Positions 8,035-15,711 of a stretch of 50,426 nt of DNA are shown here, piece by piece. The position numbers were made by a program, and so were the translations under genes. The notes under the pieces were generated by a model, which saw only the letters and a list, made by a program, of their open reading frames with translations, was not told the DNA's origin and searched no databases. Position 1 is the stretch's first letter; each line of letters starts with the position of its first letter. The stretch is from Deltaproteobacteria bacterium (GTDB taxonomy: Bacteria > Bdellovibrionota_C > UBA2361 > JAGFJO01): contig JAGFJO010000115.1 of the NCBI GenBank assembly GCA_024102635.1, forward strand, positions 1 to 50,426, given 5' to 3'.

Positions 8035-8658
8035 CTACAATAAACCGTGTGCTGCGCCGGACGGCGCCGTTCTAACATAGCCTTCCTCATGGCAAAGCCA
8101 ATCCATCGGCACATCATGAGAAAGGGCCGGAATATGGTCCACAATCTGCAGCGACCACGAGACACCGATTTTGACGGCATTTACCATGCCCGGGAGGGAA
8201 AGAAAGCGGTCATAATACCCCTTCCCGCGGCCGAGCCTATTTCCAGAACGGTCAAACGCCATGCCGGGGATTACCACAGCGGTGGCGGCCGACTGAGTAA
8301 TGTCATAAAGCTCTCCTGACCGCGCACCAGGCTCAGGAATCCCATACATTCCACTCTCTACCATCTCACCCCAGTCTCTTCCGATCGATATAAAATTCAT
8401 GCTGAAATCGGGCAGCGAACGGGGCAGGTAAACTGAGCGCTTTTCGATCTGCTCTGAGATAAAGCTAGAGAGGTCCGCTTCGCCTGTAAAAAACTTTGTC
8501 CAGGCAAGCACTATTGATACGCTGCGTCCGTACTCATTCTCTAGCAGGCGATTGAGATTTTTACACACCTCCGTGCTGGCGGCGCGCAGCCAACGCTCAT
8601 CATAACTTGCCATAATGGCTGCCATTTCCCGCCGTATGGCGCTTCGTTTATTACTCAT
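8035..8658 (-). CDS. fau: 5-formyltetrahydrofolate cyclo-ligase
   Basis: Converts 5-formyl-THF to 5,10-methenyl-THF at the cost of ATP, returning folinate to the active one-carbon pool. 207 aa, typical of the family. The N-terminal Lys/Arg-rich helix (MSNKRSAIRREM) matches the usual start. The signature is AVVIPGMAFDRSGNRLGRGK, followed by GYYDRFL, which forms the ATP/substrate site. In many bacteria this gene neighbours 6S RNA or zapA; neither was seen here. Only a weak Shine-Dalgarno precedes the ATG. The upstream region has a 5-bp inverted repeat (8718-8744) and nothing that I recognise as a folate riboswitch. Confidence 0.93.
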   Translation of the reverse strand: MSNKRSAIRREMAAIMASYDERWLRAASTEVCKNLNRLLENEYGRSVSIVLAWTKFFTGEADLSSFISEQIEKRSVYLPRSLPDFSMNFISIGRDWGEMVESGMYGIPEPGARSGELYDITQSAATAVVIPGMAFDRSGNRLGRGKGYYDRFLSLPGMVNAVKIGVSWSLQIVDHIPALSHDVPMDWLCHEEGYVRTAPSGAAHGLL

Positions 8659-9027
8659 CTTAAGCCGATCCGATTATGATTACCCTCTGCCCTCTGCACA
8701 AGTTGAATAGGTCAAAAGCGGCAGTATTTTTCCCAAACCGCCGCAATGCTTTATTATCTATCTAATACCGGCACAGCATAAATTACCTAAAATACAGCAG
8801 AAACTGAGAAGACGGATTTGATTATAGAACATTTCCTCAACGCAACTTCACGGCTAAATTCGATCAAGCGATCTACGATTTATTCCGATACTAATTCCTG
8901 TGGGGAAGCTTATATTGCTGCTGTTTGGGCGAAGTCATACCTAATCCAGCAAGGGATAGAAGCGCCAATCTTCGCGTCAAGCCCAAGGACGGCTATGGAG
9001 CCCGGAAGATAAGAGGGAATTTCGACC
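8659..9027. other. 369-bp intergenic region, no confident gene
   Basis: The gap lies between the divergent fau and pseudo-receiver genes and is AT-rich. It contains a TTG-initiated 64-codon reading frame (8818-9012) without homology that I recognise, and a short inverted repeat GCGGC/GCCGC. A good Shine-Dalgarno (AGAGGGA) sits just before the next gene. No tRNA or clear 6S-type structure could be supported by eye. Confidence 0.5.
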
Positions 9028-9816
9028 ATGAGTGAAGCACGAGACGGTACAATAGCAATGTCCTCGGCGGATCGCAGCCGGGCATGCATCCTGATTGTTG
9101 AATCTGATTCGAATGACCGCAACAATATGCGCATCGCGCTTAAATCTCTCGGTTATGGCGGACTTAGTGATGCTCCGAATCATGCCGCCGCTCTTGAACG
9201 TATGACTCAGCGAAAATTTACTCACATTATCTTCGAAGCCAAACGCACCAACATGCCGGCCAAAGAGTTCCTGCATAAGGTATTCGAGGGAGATGATACA
9301 ATCATCGCCATTCCATCCTCCTACGAGCCGAACGTCGACGACGTCTTCGATCTTCTAATCATGGGCGCCAAAGGATACCTGGTTAAGCCATTCACCTCTG
9401 AGACGGTTGAACAAGCGGTCGCAATGGCTACGAAAGGAGAGCCGATGTCGGATGCGGTCCTTACCGCTAAAGACAGAAACGAAGCATTGGTGGCTATCAT
9501 GATGGCAAGCCTGGATAAGGCGGCAACAATATTGAGGCAGGCGCAGCAATTTGAAACCGCCCGGCGCGAGATTCCGCGGGCTCTTGTCCACCTACGGCGC
9601 TCCGCCGAGCTGGCTAAAACATTTGCCAAAGGGGGAGAATCAGCTTTAATGGATGCTCTTGAAAAGTTCTGTATTGAGCGCAGCAAAGGGCCTGCAACCA
9701 AATTGGGACGCCTAAGAAAGCGGCTTAAACACACGCGCGGCGATGAGGATGAGAAACCTGCCGAAGGCGAAGAGGGCCAAGAAGAGCAGCCGGCAGCAGC
9801 AGGCTCGCAAGAATAG
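9028..9816 (+). CDS. Receiver-like protein with Glu at the phospho-acceptor site
   Basis: 262 aa. Residues about 19-135 form a receiver-like domain: the acidic pocket is LIVESDSND (E25, D27), the Thr/Ser position is AIPSS, and the conserved Lys is K120 in YLVKPF. The phospho-acceptor position reads IIFEAKRTNMP, with Glu70 instead of Asp, a change that in some receivers mimics the phosphorylated state. Residues about 150-215 are helical, and the C-terminus (about 225-262) is a basic stretch followed by a Glu/Ala/Gln-rich acidic tail, probably disordered. No DNA-binding domain is visible. AGAGGGA lies 9 nt before the ATG. I infer a constitutively active or phosphorylation-independent adaptor; function is unproven. 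Confidence 0.65.
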   Translation: MSEARDGTIAMSSADRSRACILIVESDSNDRNNMRIALKSLGYGGLSDAPNHAAALERMTQRKFTHIIFEAKRTNMPAKEFLHKVFEGDDTIIAIPSSYEPNVDDVFDLLIMGAKGYLVKPFTSETVEQAVAMATKGEPMSDAVLTAKDRNEALVAIMMASLDKAATILRQAQQFETARREIPRALVHLRRSAELAKTFAKGGESALMDALEKFCIERSKGPATKLGRLRKRLKHTRGDEDEKPAEGEEGQEEQPAAAGSQE

Positions 9817-9869
9817 CAGCGCGATCCACCCGCCAACACTAAAATCGACCGGGAAGAGCCGTGCTGGCT

Positions 9870-9881
9870 TGACAGCTGTCA
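9870..9881. promoter_or_regulatory. 12-bp palindrome before an exported-protein gene
   Basis: TGACAGCTGTCA is a perfect palindrome 34 bp upstream of the preferred start, overlapping a consensus TTGACA. A -10-like TGCTAAAAT follows at 9885-9893, only 13 bp from that TTGACA, too close for a standard promoter pair. The palindrome may be an operator. Confidence 0.35.
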
Positions 9882-9914
9882 TTTTGCTAAAATCTTAATA
9901 TGAGGTGCGCTTAT

Positions 9915-10556
9915 ATGAGGTTGTGTTCATTGCTGCTCGTTATATTCGCCTGCTTGTTTGTTGTAATAGAGCCTATTCGTGCTGAATCGCTGGAAGAGCT
10001 AATGCAATCTCCAGTTCTAATGTATCCCGACACAGCCGATGGAGATACCAATCGCCTTGATGACGCGAAATGGTTCGAGGGGCGGCCCAATTTATTCAAA
10101 ATATTCCGATCGGGAGAAAAACCGGCGCTGCTTCTGCTGGATTGGCTCGGGGAGGTAGTATCGATTGATTTCTCTCTTAGCAGCAAGGACGTGGGGAGAG
10201 ATCAAAAAATAGCTTCTTTGCATCTGATATATGAAGCTCCGGAAGAGAGCAGGATCAGAGTGGATCTATTGATTCCACACCCACTACATCAAGAGCAGGT
10301 CAAGCTGGGCTTGGTAACCGCCTTCGCAAAACTGGAACCCCCTACACTGCAAGTAAACTCATTCGAACGAATGGTGATAAGAGGCAACGAAGCTTTCCTA
10401 TATGAACATAAAGATGGCGCGTGCTCCTTGCTGTTCAAACTTACGATGGAGGGAAGGCTTAACTTCTTTACCGACAAGTGCGAGCACTCAGCTCATTTGG
10501 TAAATCTCGCCGAGCAGAGCGATATTAGCCGGCTAAAGCACAAGTTGGAAGGATAA
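9915..10556 (+). CDS. Exported protein of unknown function
   Basis: 213 aa from the ATG chosen because GAGGTG lies 7 nt upstream; an in-frame ATG at 9900 lacks this. MRLCSLLLVIFACLFVVIEP with Ala at about 23 is a Sec signal peptide, apparently without a lipobox, so a periplasmic or surface protein is likely. The mature part is mixed alpha/beta with two Cys (GACSLLF and DKCEH, about residues 170 and 190) that may pair. No domain is recognised. It lies between the Glu-type receiver gene and a convergent lipoprotein gene. Its 98-bp upstream gap carries a palindrome, so it may be separately regulated. Confidence 0.65.
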   Translation: MRLCSLLLVIFACLFVVIEPIRAESLEELMQSPVLMYPDTADGDTNRLDDAKWFEGRPNLFKIFRSGEKPALLLLDWLGEVVSIDFSLSSKDVGRDQKIASLHLIYEAPEESRIRVDLLIPHPLHQEQVKLGLVTAFAKLEPPTLQVNSFERMVIRGNEAFLYEHKDGACSLLFKLTMEGRLNFFTDKCEHSAHLVNLAEQSDISRLKHKLEG

Positions 10557-10599
10557 AGCATTCAATCCGGCTCGCTCTCTCACTACCTTTCAAAGGCGA

Positions 10600-11064
10600 T
10601 TAAGAGACCGAGAATTCCGTGCTCTCCAGCTCGGCAGATAATATCGAAAATGTACGGGCGGCAAGCAGCGTAACTGGAGCGCTTGTCGGAGCCGCATCCC
10701 CAACCAATGAGCGATACTGGCTTACAAGCTCATACATCGCCGGCCGAGAAGTGTATCCTGCTTTTGATATTAGCGACGAGAGAGCTTCCGCTATTTCCCC
10801 GCCACGTGCCACAACGGTACCTTTGTCAGGGGACTTAACCAGTTCTTGCAGCTGAGTTTCCACCTTCTCAAGCATCGCCTTAGTTTGTCCGTCAAGGGCT
10901 GCGGACTCTTTCGCTTCAAGATATCTGGCGGATTGAATGGCGAACACCTGTTCAACCGACACGGTCTCTCCTCTCGGCTCACATCCTGCGAGTGTTAACA
11001 TCAGGAAAGCGCATAAGGCTGGAACAAGTACTGACAAAGGTAAAATCTTAAGAAAGCTAGTCAT
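10600..11064 (-). CDS. Small lipoprotein of unknown function
   Basis: 154 aa. The N-terminus is a long hydrophobic signal peptide ending in the lipobox LAGC (about residues 25-28), so it should be lipidated and anchored in a membrane; the +2 Glu does not indicate inner-membrane retention by the E. coli rule. The mature part is mostly helical and Ala/Glu/Ser-rich, without a recognised domain. It lies 196 bp downstream of the REC-PAS-HisKA kinase on the same strand and could be cotranscribed, but the gap may also hold a promoter. It is convergent with the exported-protein gene. Confidence 0.65.
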   Translation of the reverse strand: MTSFLKILPLSVLVPALCAFLMLTLAGCEPRGETVSVEQVFAIQSARYLEAKESAALDGQTKAMLEKVETQLQELVKSPDKGTVVARGGEIAEALSSLISKAGYTSRPAMYELVSQYRSLVGDAAPTSAPVTLLAARTFSILSAELESTEFSVS

Positions 11065-11260
11065 ATCATATTCCCGTAAATTGCAGCTGCCGCCGAATTG
11101 ACTATTAATTTATAGCCGGATCGGGCCGCGGAATACAATTCCCTATGCTGAGCTATGCAAAAATTGTTTACAAGCGGCATGCCCTTCTTTGGAGGTCGGC
11201 CGCCATTCGCACATTTCTTGTGGTATTCGCGCTGGACCGATTCAAACGGCAATATAAGCT

Positions 11261-12778
11261 CTAATTGAAGTCGAGAGATATCAGCTCTCCATGGGCGTTA
11301 ACCGGTGGATTCAGCGGCAGAGAAACTTTGAATTCAGACCCTTGCCCGGCTTGACTTGTCACATCAATCCTGCCGCCGTGCGCGGTTACGATACTTCTGA
11401 CCACATAAAGCCCTATTCCGGAACCCTTTATCCCGCTATGGCGCTCCAGCCGGGAAAAGCGATCGAATACGCGCTGTACCTCGGCGGCATCCAAGCCGCT
11501 GCCGCTGTCTTTCACTGCCACCTGAAACTCATCGGGCCGGGCCTCAAGGGAGACCTCTATAGCTCCCTCTTTAGGGGTGAATTTCACGGCATTACTTAGC
11601 AAATTGCCGAGCACCCTGGCAAAACCGAGCCTATCAATCTTTGCCAATACCCTCGATTGAGGATGAGTAAAACTAAGAGTCTGCGACCGGGCCAACGTGA
11701 TGGCCCGGTAATCAGCAAGAACTTCCTCAATAATTTGCGCAATATCCTGCTCGGACGGCCTTAGTATAAAAGTCCCCTCCTCTATTCTACGTGCACTCAA
11801 AAACTCATCAATAATATTGAGTGAATTGCGTGCCGACGACTCCACACGTAGCACCAGGTCTTTGGCGCGCTGCTTGTCTTCTACAAGCGGAGTAAGAAGT
11901 TCACACGAGATAAGGATGGCCCCTAGCGGGCCCTTTAGATCGTGAGTCGTTGTGGAGATTATCTCGCGCTGAAACTTTTCACGCCGCTTGGCCTCGCTTA
12001 TATCGCGCACCCACACCACAAAAGACCGCTCACTATCGCGGCTTTCGGCACCGAACTCGCCGGTCAGCGACGAGACGCCAATATCAAATGCCGCATCCGG
12101 ATCATCACTGAAAATTATCTCGCTTTTCCATACTCCTCCGCGCTCTAGGGTAGAAAGTGCCGTCGCTATTTCTCGTTCCAGCTCACTTTTACGTTTAACC
12201 GCATCCGAGAACATATCAGTAACACGGGTAGGACTTCCGCCGCAGCGCGCCGCAAATGAAGAGAAAGCGCGGTTGCAGTAACGCACCTCTCCGCTGCCTT
12301 CGACCACGGCCATGGCATCACTACTATTCTCGATGGCTACACGCAAAACATTCATCTCCCGTTGAAACTTTAGTTTCTCGCGCTCAAGTTCCAGCGATGT
12401 AAACAAACGGGATAGCGACAACTGCAACACTTCCTTGAAATCGCTGTCGAAGTTCTTAACTAGAAAATCGTGCGCCCCGCTTTTCATCGCCGTAACGGCA
12501 TCTTCCAGCGAAGTAGACGAGGTTAACACCATGATAGGGAGATCAGGCCGCAGCTGCTTCATCTGCTCGATGTGCAAAGTCTCCCGCGAATCAGGGAGAT
12601 TAAGATCTGAGATCACTAGATCTCCCTCGAATTCCGGCAGCGCCTCTAAGGCCCGGCCCAAGGAGGTGTGCAGTAGCACCTCATCCACTATTCCTTTAAG
12701 GGCTCGCCGGATAAGGAATGCATGGCTCTCATCGTCCTCAAGCAGCAGCACTTTGCTAAACAACGGCGTGTTATTCAT
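11261..12778 (-). CDS. Soluble REC-PAS-HisKA-HATPase kinase
   Basis: 505 aa from the ATG at 12778, chosen because AGGA lies about 9 nt upstream and the receiver begins at once; a longer form with 12 more residues is possible. Residues 8-125 are an N-terminal receiver (LLLEDDE, phospho-acceptor D58 in LVISDLNLP, K108 in FLVKNF). Residues about 140-265 are a PAS domain. The H-box is ISTTTHDLKGPLG with H279. The ATPase has N396 in GNLLSNAVKF, DSGSG at 424 and KGSGIGLYV at 451. There are no membrane segments, so an upstream kinase or phosphotransferase probably controls it through the receiver. Together with the hybrid kinase and CheY-like protein it could form a phosphorelay; that is inference. 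Confidence 0.88.
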   Translation of the reverse strand: MNNTPLFSKVLLLEDDESHAFLIRRALKGIVDEVLLHTSLGRALEALPEFEGDLVISDLNLPDSRETLHIEQMKQLRPDLPIMVLTSSTSLEDAVTAMKSGAHDFLVKNFDSDFKEVLQLSLSRLFTSLELEREKLKFQREMNVLRVAIENSSDAMAVVEGSGEVRYCNRAFSSFAARCGGSPTRVTDMFSDAVKRKSELEREIATALSTLERGGVWKSEIIFSDDPDAAFDIGVSSLTGEFGAESRDSERSFVVWVRDISEAKRREKFQREIISTTTHDLKGPLGAILISCELLTPLVEDKQRAKDLVLRVESSARNSLNIIDEFLSARRIEEGTFILRPSEQDIAQIIEEVLADYRAITLARSQTLSFTHPQSRVLAKIDRLGFARVLGNLLSNAVKFTPKEGAIEVSLEARPDEFQVAVKDSGSGLDAAEVQRVFDRFSRLERHSGIKGSGIGLYVVRSIVTAHGGRIDVTSQAGQGSEFKVSLPLNPPVNAHGELISLDFN

Positions 12779-12919
12779 TGGAGCGATCCTACTTGCCCTC
12801 AAAAGGAGTGGCAAGGTTTCTAACCGCTACTGTAGCTTTGCGTGTATGGGCTCAATTATTTTGACCTTAACCGGAAAAAACAATAGACTTTGCACGAAAT
12901 GGCTCTACAAGCGATCCAA

Positions 12920-12947
12920 TTGACCGCGTGTAGTTTTACCTTATACC
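12920..12947 (+). promoter_or_regulatory. Candidate promoter of dcd
   Basis: TTGACC and TATACC lie 16 bp apart and 25 bp before the dcd ATG, leaving a leader under 20 nt with no Shine-Dalgarno. Near-leaderless initiation is possible. Confidence 0.4.
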
Positions 12948-12971
12948 TCTGAAGTATTAGACACATCCTCT

Positions 12972-13502
12972 ATGATTAAGCCTGACCACTGGATACGGCA
13001 ATTCGCTGAAAACGGCGGGATACTGCCGTTTAACCCAGAGCAGATTAACCCTGCCAGTTACGATGTAACTCTGGATTCACACTGGATCTGCCCCACACGG
13101 GATCCGGAAGAGATCAAGGGCGACAGCATAATCCTTTTCCCGGGCGAGGTAATATTGGCCTCCACCCGCGAGTACATAAAGATGCCTCGCGATGTGGTAG
13201 CTGATCTTAAATTAAAGAGCACTCTCGGCAGACTGTGGCTCAACCATAGCTTGAGTGGATGGATCGACTGCAACTTCCAGGGCCAGGTTACGTTAGAGCT
13301 TCAAAACTTAGGGCCTTATCCACGCACTCTGAGAGCCGGAATGCGGATCGCTCAACTGGTCTTTTTAGCAATGGAATCCCCTCCCGAGGTCGCCTATGGC
13401 GAGGGGGGCCGCGGTAATTACCAGGGTCAAACCGGTGCCACGCGGGCCTGGAGCGAAGACTTTTTCCCGATTGTTCATGATAAAAGAGAGCCGAAAAGCT
13501 AA
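12972..13502 (+). CDS. dcd: dCTP deaminase family protein
   Basis: Deaminates dCTP to dUTP (or, in bifunctional members, directly to dUMP), feeding dTTP synthesis. 176 aa, normal for the trimeric dCTP deaminase/dUTPase fold. LKSTLGRLWL gives the conserved Ser/Arg region (R87), and GQVTLELQN gives the catalytic Glu (E109) at a spacing close to E. coli R115/E138. The C-terminal NYQGQTGATRAW matches the flexible lid that closes over the triphosphate. The N-terminus (DHWIRQFAENGG, INPASYDVTLD) is also typical. Whether it also has dUTPase activity cannot be decided here. No other nucleotide-metabolism gene adjoins; a terminator separates it from rpsT. Confidence 0.88.
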   Translation: MIKPDHWIRQFAENGGILPFNPEQINPASYDVTLDSHWICPTRDPEEIKGDSIILFPGEVILASTREYIKMPRDVVADLKLKSTLGRLWLNHSLSGWIDCNFQGQVTLELQNLGPYPRTLRAGMRIAQLVFLAMESPPEVAYGEGGRGNYQGQTGATRAWSEDFFPIVHDKREPKS

Positions 13503-13510
13503 GAAAATAG

Positions 13511-13550
13511 AGGGTGATCCGGAAGGTAATCGTGCCTTAGCGCCCTTTTT
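13511..13550 (+). terminator. Candidate intrinsic terminator after dcd
   Basis: AGGGTG pairs with CGCCCT (one G-U pair), with an inner AAGG/CCTT stem, and the 3' arm runs into TTTTT. It begins 9 bp after the dcd stop codon. The stem is interrupted, so confidence is moderate. Confidence 0.5.
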
Positions 13551-13563
13551 CATACCCTGCTCC

Positions 13564-13592
13564 TTGAGATAAACTCCTTTTTCTGCTAAGTT
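13564..13592 (+). promoter_or_regulatory. Candidate promoter of rpsT
   Basis: TTGAGA, a 17-bp spacer and an extended -10 TGC-TAAGTT lie about 33 bp before the rpsT start. The TGCTAA element resembles the -10 elements proposed before rpmJ and the 9915 gene. Confidence 0.35.
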
Positions 13593-13624
13593 AGCTGCCA
13601 TATTATTAATATTGGATTGTTGTA

Positions 13625-13882
13625 ATGGCTAATCATAAATCGGCTATCAAACGTCACAAACAGAGCCTAAAGAGGCGTGCTCGCAATCGTAATGCCAAAT
13701 CGAGCCTAAAGAGCTCTCTCAAGAAGGTAGAGGAAGCCATTAAAGCCGGCGACAAGGCCGAAGCTAAGAAGCTATTTGTACAGGCTGAACGCGCCCTCGC
13801 AAGCGCAGCCACCAAGAAGATTATTCATAAAGGCAACGCCAGCCGCCGGATCAGCAGACTTGCTGCAAAGGTTAACGGCTAG
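13625..13882 (+). CDS. rpsT: 30S ribosomal protein S20
   Basis: Primary binder of 16S rRNA at the bottom of the 30S body. 85 aa, normal length. ANHKSAIKRHKQSLKRRARN is the typical start, and NASRRISRLAAKVNG is the typical C-terminal helix. Very rich in Lys, Arg and Ala, as expected for this three-helix bundle. It is the only ribosomal gene here on the + strand and outside the superoperon, as is usual for rpsT, which is monocistronic in most bacteria. An unusual pair of repeats follows it. Confidence 0.97.
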   Translation: MANHKSAIKRHKQSLKRRARNRNAKSSLKSSLKKVEEAIKAGDKAEAKKLFVQAERALASAATKKIIHKGNASRRISRLAAKVNG

Positions 13883-13909
13883 TTGAATTAAGGGCGCCTT
13901 GGAGCGAGA

Positions 13910-13933
13910 ACCTCCAGGTTGGCAAAAATCCTC
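13910..13933. repeat. Direct repeat copy 1 downstream of rpsT
   Basis: A 24-bp sequence beginning ACCTCCAGGTTGGC and ending AAAATCCTC, repeated exactly at 14038-14061. Each copy is preceded by GGAGCGA, which can pair with the CTCC of the repeat to form a stem-loop. Confidence 0.8.
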
Positions 13934-14027
13934 TACAATCGAACAGGCCGGGCTAGAGCCCCTTCGATAGAACTCAGGGCGGGCCAGCGCTCCCAGTAAG
14001 AATTCTCGCAAACTTGAGCGGCGAGCG

Positions 14028-14061
14028 ACCTGGAGCGACCTCCAGGTTGGCAAAAATCCTC
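14028..14061. repeat. Direct repeat copy 2 with hairpin
   Basis: The second copy of the 24-bp repeat occupies 14038-14061. Its 5' part forms ACCTGGAG-CGAC-CTCCAGGT (14028-14047), a perfect 8-bp stem with a 4-nt loop. Both copies lie between the convergent rpsT and rhomboid genes, where a terminator or REP-like element would be expected. There is no long T-run. Confidence 0.75.
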
Positions 14062-14121
14062 GGCATTCCAAGAAATCGTGCTTGAGCCAGATACTCCAGA
14101 AAACGTCGTCCGCTTAGATCG

Positions 14122-14811
14122 TTACGCTGACCGCCCAGTCGGCGCTCCAAAAATGGCGCCACCAAAGCGCCAACGGGCGAAGTGGCTGCGCAACGCGCTT
14201 ACTGCTAGGCCAGCCAGTAACGCCACGGCATGTCCTTGAAAGCTTAGAAATGGCCAGTGCCTTTGCCATAAAAGGTAGGCAGTAGCACATCCCAGCAAGA
14301 GTCCCGCAGCTGCCAGATAGCCGTTCGTCCTCCGAATCATTTTGTTCAACGGCCAAGCAGCGGCGCCAAGCAGTGCGATGGCTGAATATGAAGACCCGAA
14401 TATCAGCGAATCCGATGGCAGACCAAAGCCGTACAGCACTGAAACCGCAAGCATTGGTATCAGCACACTGATCGCCAATAGGAACGCAACCGGACCTTTT
14501 CCGTGCTTCAGTTCAAACCACGTGCCGCAGACGGCTATTACCGCAGCTGACGTGAGCAGGTGATAAATATCGTAGTGCACAAACGGAGCTGTTAAAACCC
14601 TCCACCACTGTCCAAATGTGAGGACCGCAAGCGGCGAGAACGCGCCGAAATTATAAATTATTACGATACGGCCGGGCGGCCCGTACCAGATTTGAAAAAG
14701 AAAAAAAGTGAAGGTCAGCAGGACAAATAGCAAACTTACCGGAACGCGGCGCCTTACGGTCGCGGCCGAGGCAAAGGCATAGTTAAAAATCAGGTGCAAC
14801 CGCCTCGTCAT
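14122..14811 (-). CDS. Rhomboid-family membrane protein
   Basis: 229 aa with about six hydrophobic helices. WWRVLTAPFVHYDIYHLLTS is the rhomboid L1-loop/TM2 signature (conserved WR and the HxxxHLL helix). The catalytic motif, normally GxSG, reads FGSSYSAIALLGAA: the Ser is present but the following Gly is Tyr. The catalytic His of TM6 is probably in GHAVALLAGL. It may be an active intramembrane serine protease or a pseudoprotease of the same fold; the Gly to Tyr change leaves this open. Its start overlaps the end of lptE by 29 bp, so the two genes are translationally coupled. The C-terminal 25 residues are basic and probably cytoplasmic. Confidence 0.75.
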   Translation of the reverse strand: MTRRLHLIFNYAFASAATVRRRVPVSLLFVLLTFTFFLFQIWYGPPGRIVIIYNFGAFSPLAVLTFGQWWRVLTAPFVHYDIYHLLTSAAVIAVCGTWFELKHGKGPVAFLLAISVLIPMLAVSVLYGFGLPSDSLIFGSSYSAIALLGAAAWPLNKMIRRTNGYLAAAGLLLGCATAYLLWQRHWPFLSFQGHAVALLAGLAVSALRSHFARWRFGGAIFGAPTGRSA

Positions 14812-15364
14812 ATATCTTCTTTGCGACCTCGTCTGCTAATAACCTAAAAGTTTCGCCTTCCTGGCGGCGTGATATCTCTTTAGAGTCAAGCCGTGCCAGA
14901 CTGGAAGAACCGAAAGTGCTGCCCACGAAGTCGGCGGAGGAAGCTACCACCTCGGAGCTGGAGGTGCCGAAGTCACGCGATACTTGGAAATTGGGATTAC
15001 GCCACAACACCGGCCCTGTTACCCGCCTCAATTCCGCACCGAGAAATATGACGGTGTCGAACGATTGAGCGATGTCCGTATTGGAGGTAACTGTGCGAGT
15101 ATCACGCTTAACTCTAAGAACCTTGGCACGCAGCACTGCGTCTGCCTGGGAAATGTCGTCCACTACTGTGACAACTCCGAAGCGCTCGAATCTGTCGCGC
15201 AGGGATTCTGTTAGCAAGTTAGATAAAGCTCTCTCAGTGGAATAGTTATCGACAAGCGGGATGTAGATATTACGCACATCGGGAGGAAGGACGCTTCCGG
15301 AACCCTGGAATGAATAGCCGCAAGATGTAAGCAGCACTAAAATGGGTATAAGCAGCCTCTTCAT
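14783..15364 (-). CDS. lptE: LptE-type LPS-assembly lipoprotein
   Basis: LptE plugs the LptD barrel and helps place lipopolysaccharide in the outer leaflet of the outer membrane. 193 aa. MKRLLIPILVLLTSCGYSFQ has a lipobox ending at Cys15 followed by GYSF, the family hallmark. VRNIYIPLVDNYSTERALSNLLTESL and FGVVTVVDDISQADAVLRAKV match the conserved alpha/beta fold. Its presence implies an LPS-bearing outer membrane. It begins 4 bp after the preceding small gene and overlaps the rhomboid gene, so it is part of the same transcription unit. lptD is not in the window. Identification rests on pattern rather than alignment. Confidence 0.82.
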   Translation of the reverse strand: MKRLLIPILVLLTSCGYSFQGSGSVLPPDVRNIYIPLVDNYSTERALSNLLTESLRDRFERFGVVTVVDDISQADAVLRAKVLRVKRDTRTVTSNTDIAQSFDTVIFLGAELRRVTGPVLWRNPNFQVSRDFGTSSSEVVASSADFVGSTFGSSSLARLDSKEISRRQEGETFRLLADEVAKKIYDEAVAPDF

Positions 15365-15368
15365 AGCA

Positions 15369-15704
15369 CTACCCCTCTCTCGGTTTAATATAACTGATTT
15401 TTTTAGGCAAAAGATCCGTGTAAGCCAAAATCCCTTTACCGCGCTGCTTTAATTTTCGCAGCTCGCCCGGAATCTCATCCTGTAATCGCTGTGCCAACTC
15501 CGCGATTCGCTCATGTTTCGTCAGCAGCACGTTCACCTGATGACTGTCGATGGCTGGATCCTTGGACCTGATCAATTGTTCGCTTGCTGCAAACCAGAGG
15601 TCGAAAGATTTGCAGTAGTTTTCGAGCCGCTCCAATCCTTCATCGCTGGCCTTGGTATCCGCCAAAACTTCATCGGCCAGTCTTATCAGCTCTTGGAGAT
15701 CCAC
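15369..15704 (-). CDS. Small helical protein of unknown function
   Basis: 111 aa, entirely helical in appearance and charged, with no signal peptide or membrane segment. Heptad-like stretches (NVLLTKHERIAELAQRLQDE) suggest a coiled coil. Superficially it resembles small flagellar-chaperone-like (FliT-type) proteins, but no motif supports that. It starts 7 bp after the fabI stop codon and ends 4 bp before lptE, so it is almost certainly cotranscribed with both, which supports it as a real gene. Its function is unknown. Confidence 0.65.
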   Translation of the reverse strand: MDLQELIRLADEVLADTKASDEGLERLENYCKSFDLWFAASEQLIRSKDPAIDSHQVNVLLTKHERIAELAQRLQDEIPGELRKLKQRGKGILAYTDLLPKKISYIKPREG

Positions 15705-15711
15705 TCAGTGA

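Noticed and set aside
8818..9012. TTG-initiated 64-codon frame before the Glu-type receiver gene
   Set aside because: Weak start signal and no recognisable features. The spacing to the next gene is operon-like, but not enough to call a gene.
8659..9027. 6S RNA next to fau
   Set aside because: The gene order would suit it, but I could not find a long interrupted hairpin with a central bubble by eye; a covariance search would be needed.
11061..11252. 63-codon frame between the soluble kinase and the lipoprotein gene
   Set aside because: Overlaps the lipoprotein start, lacks a ribosome-binding site and resembles no family.
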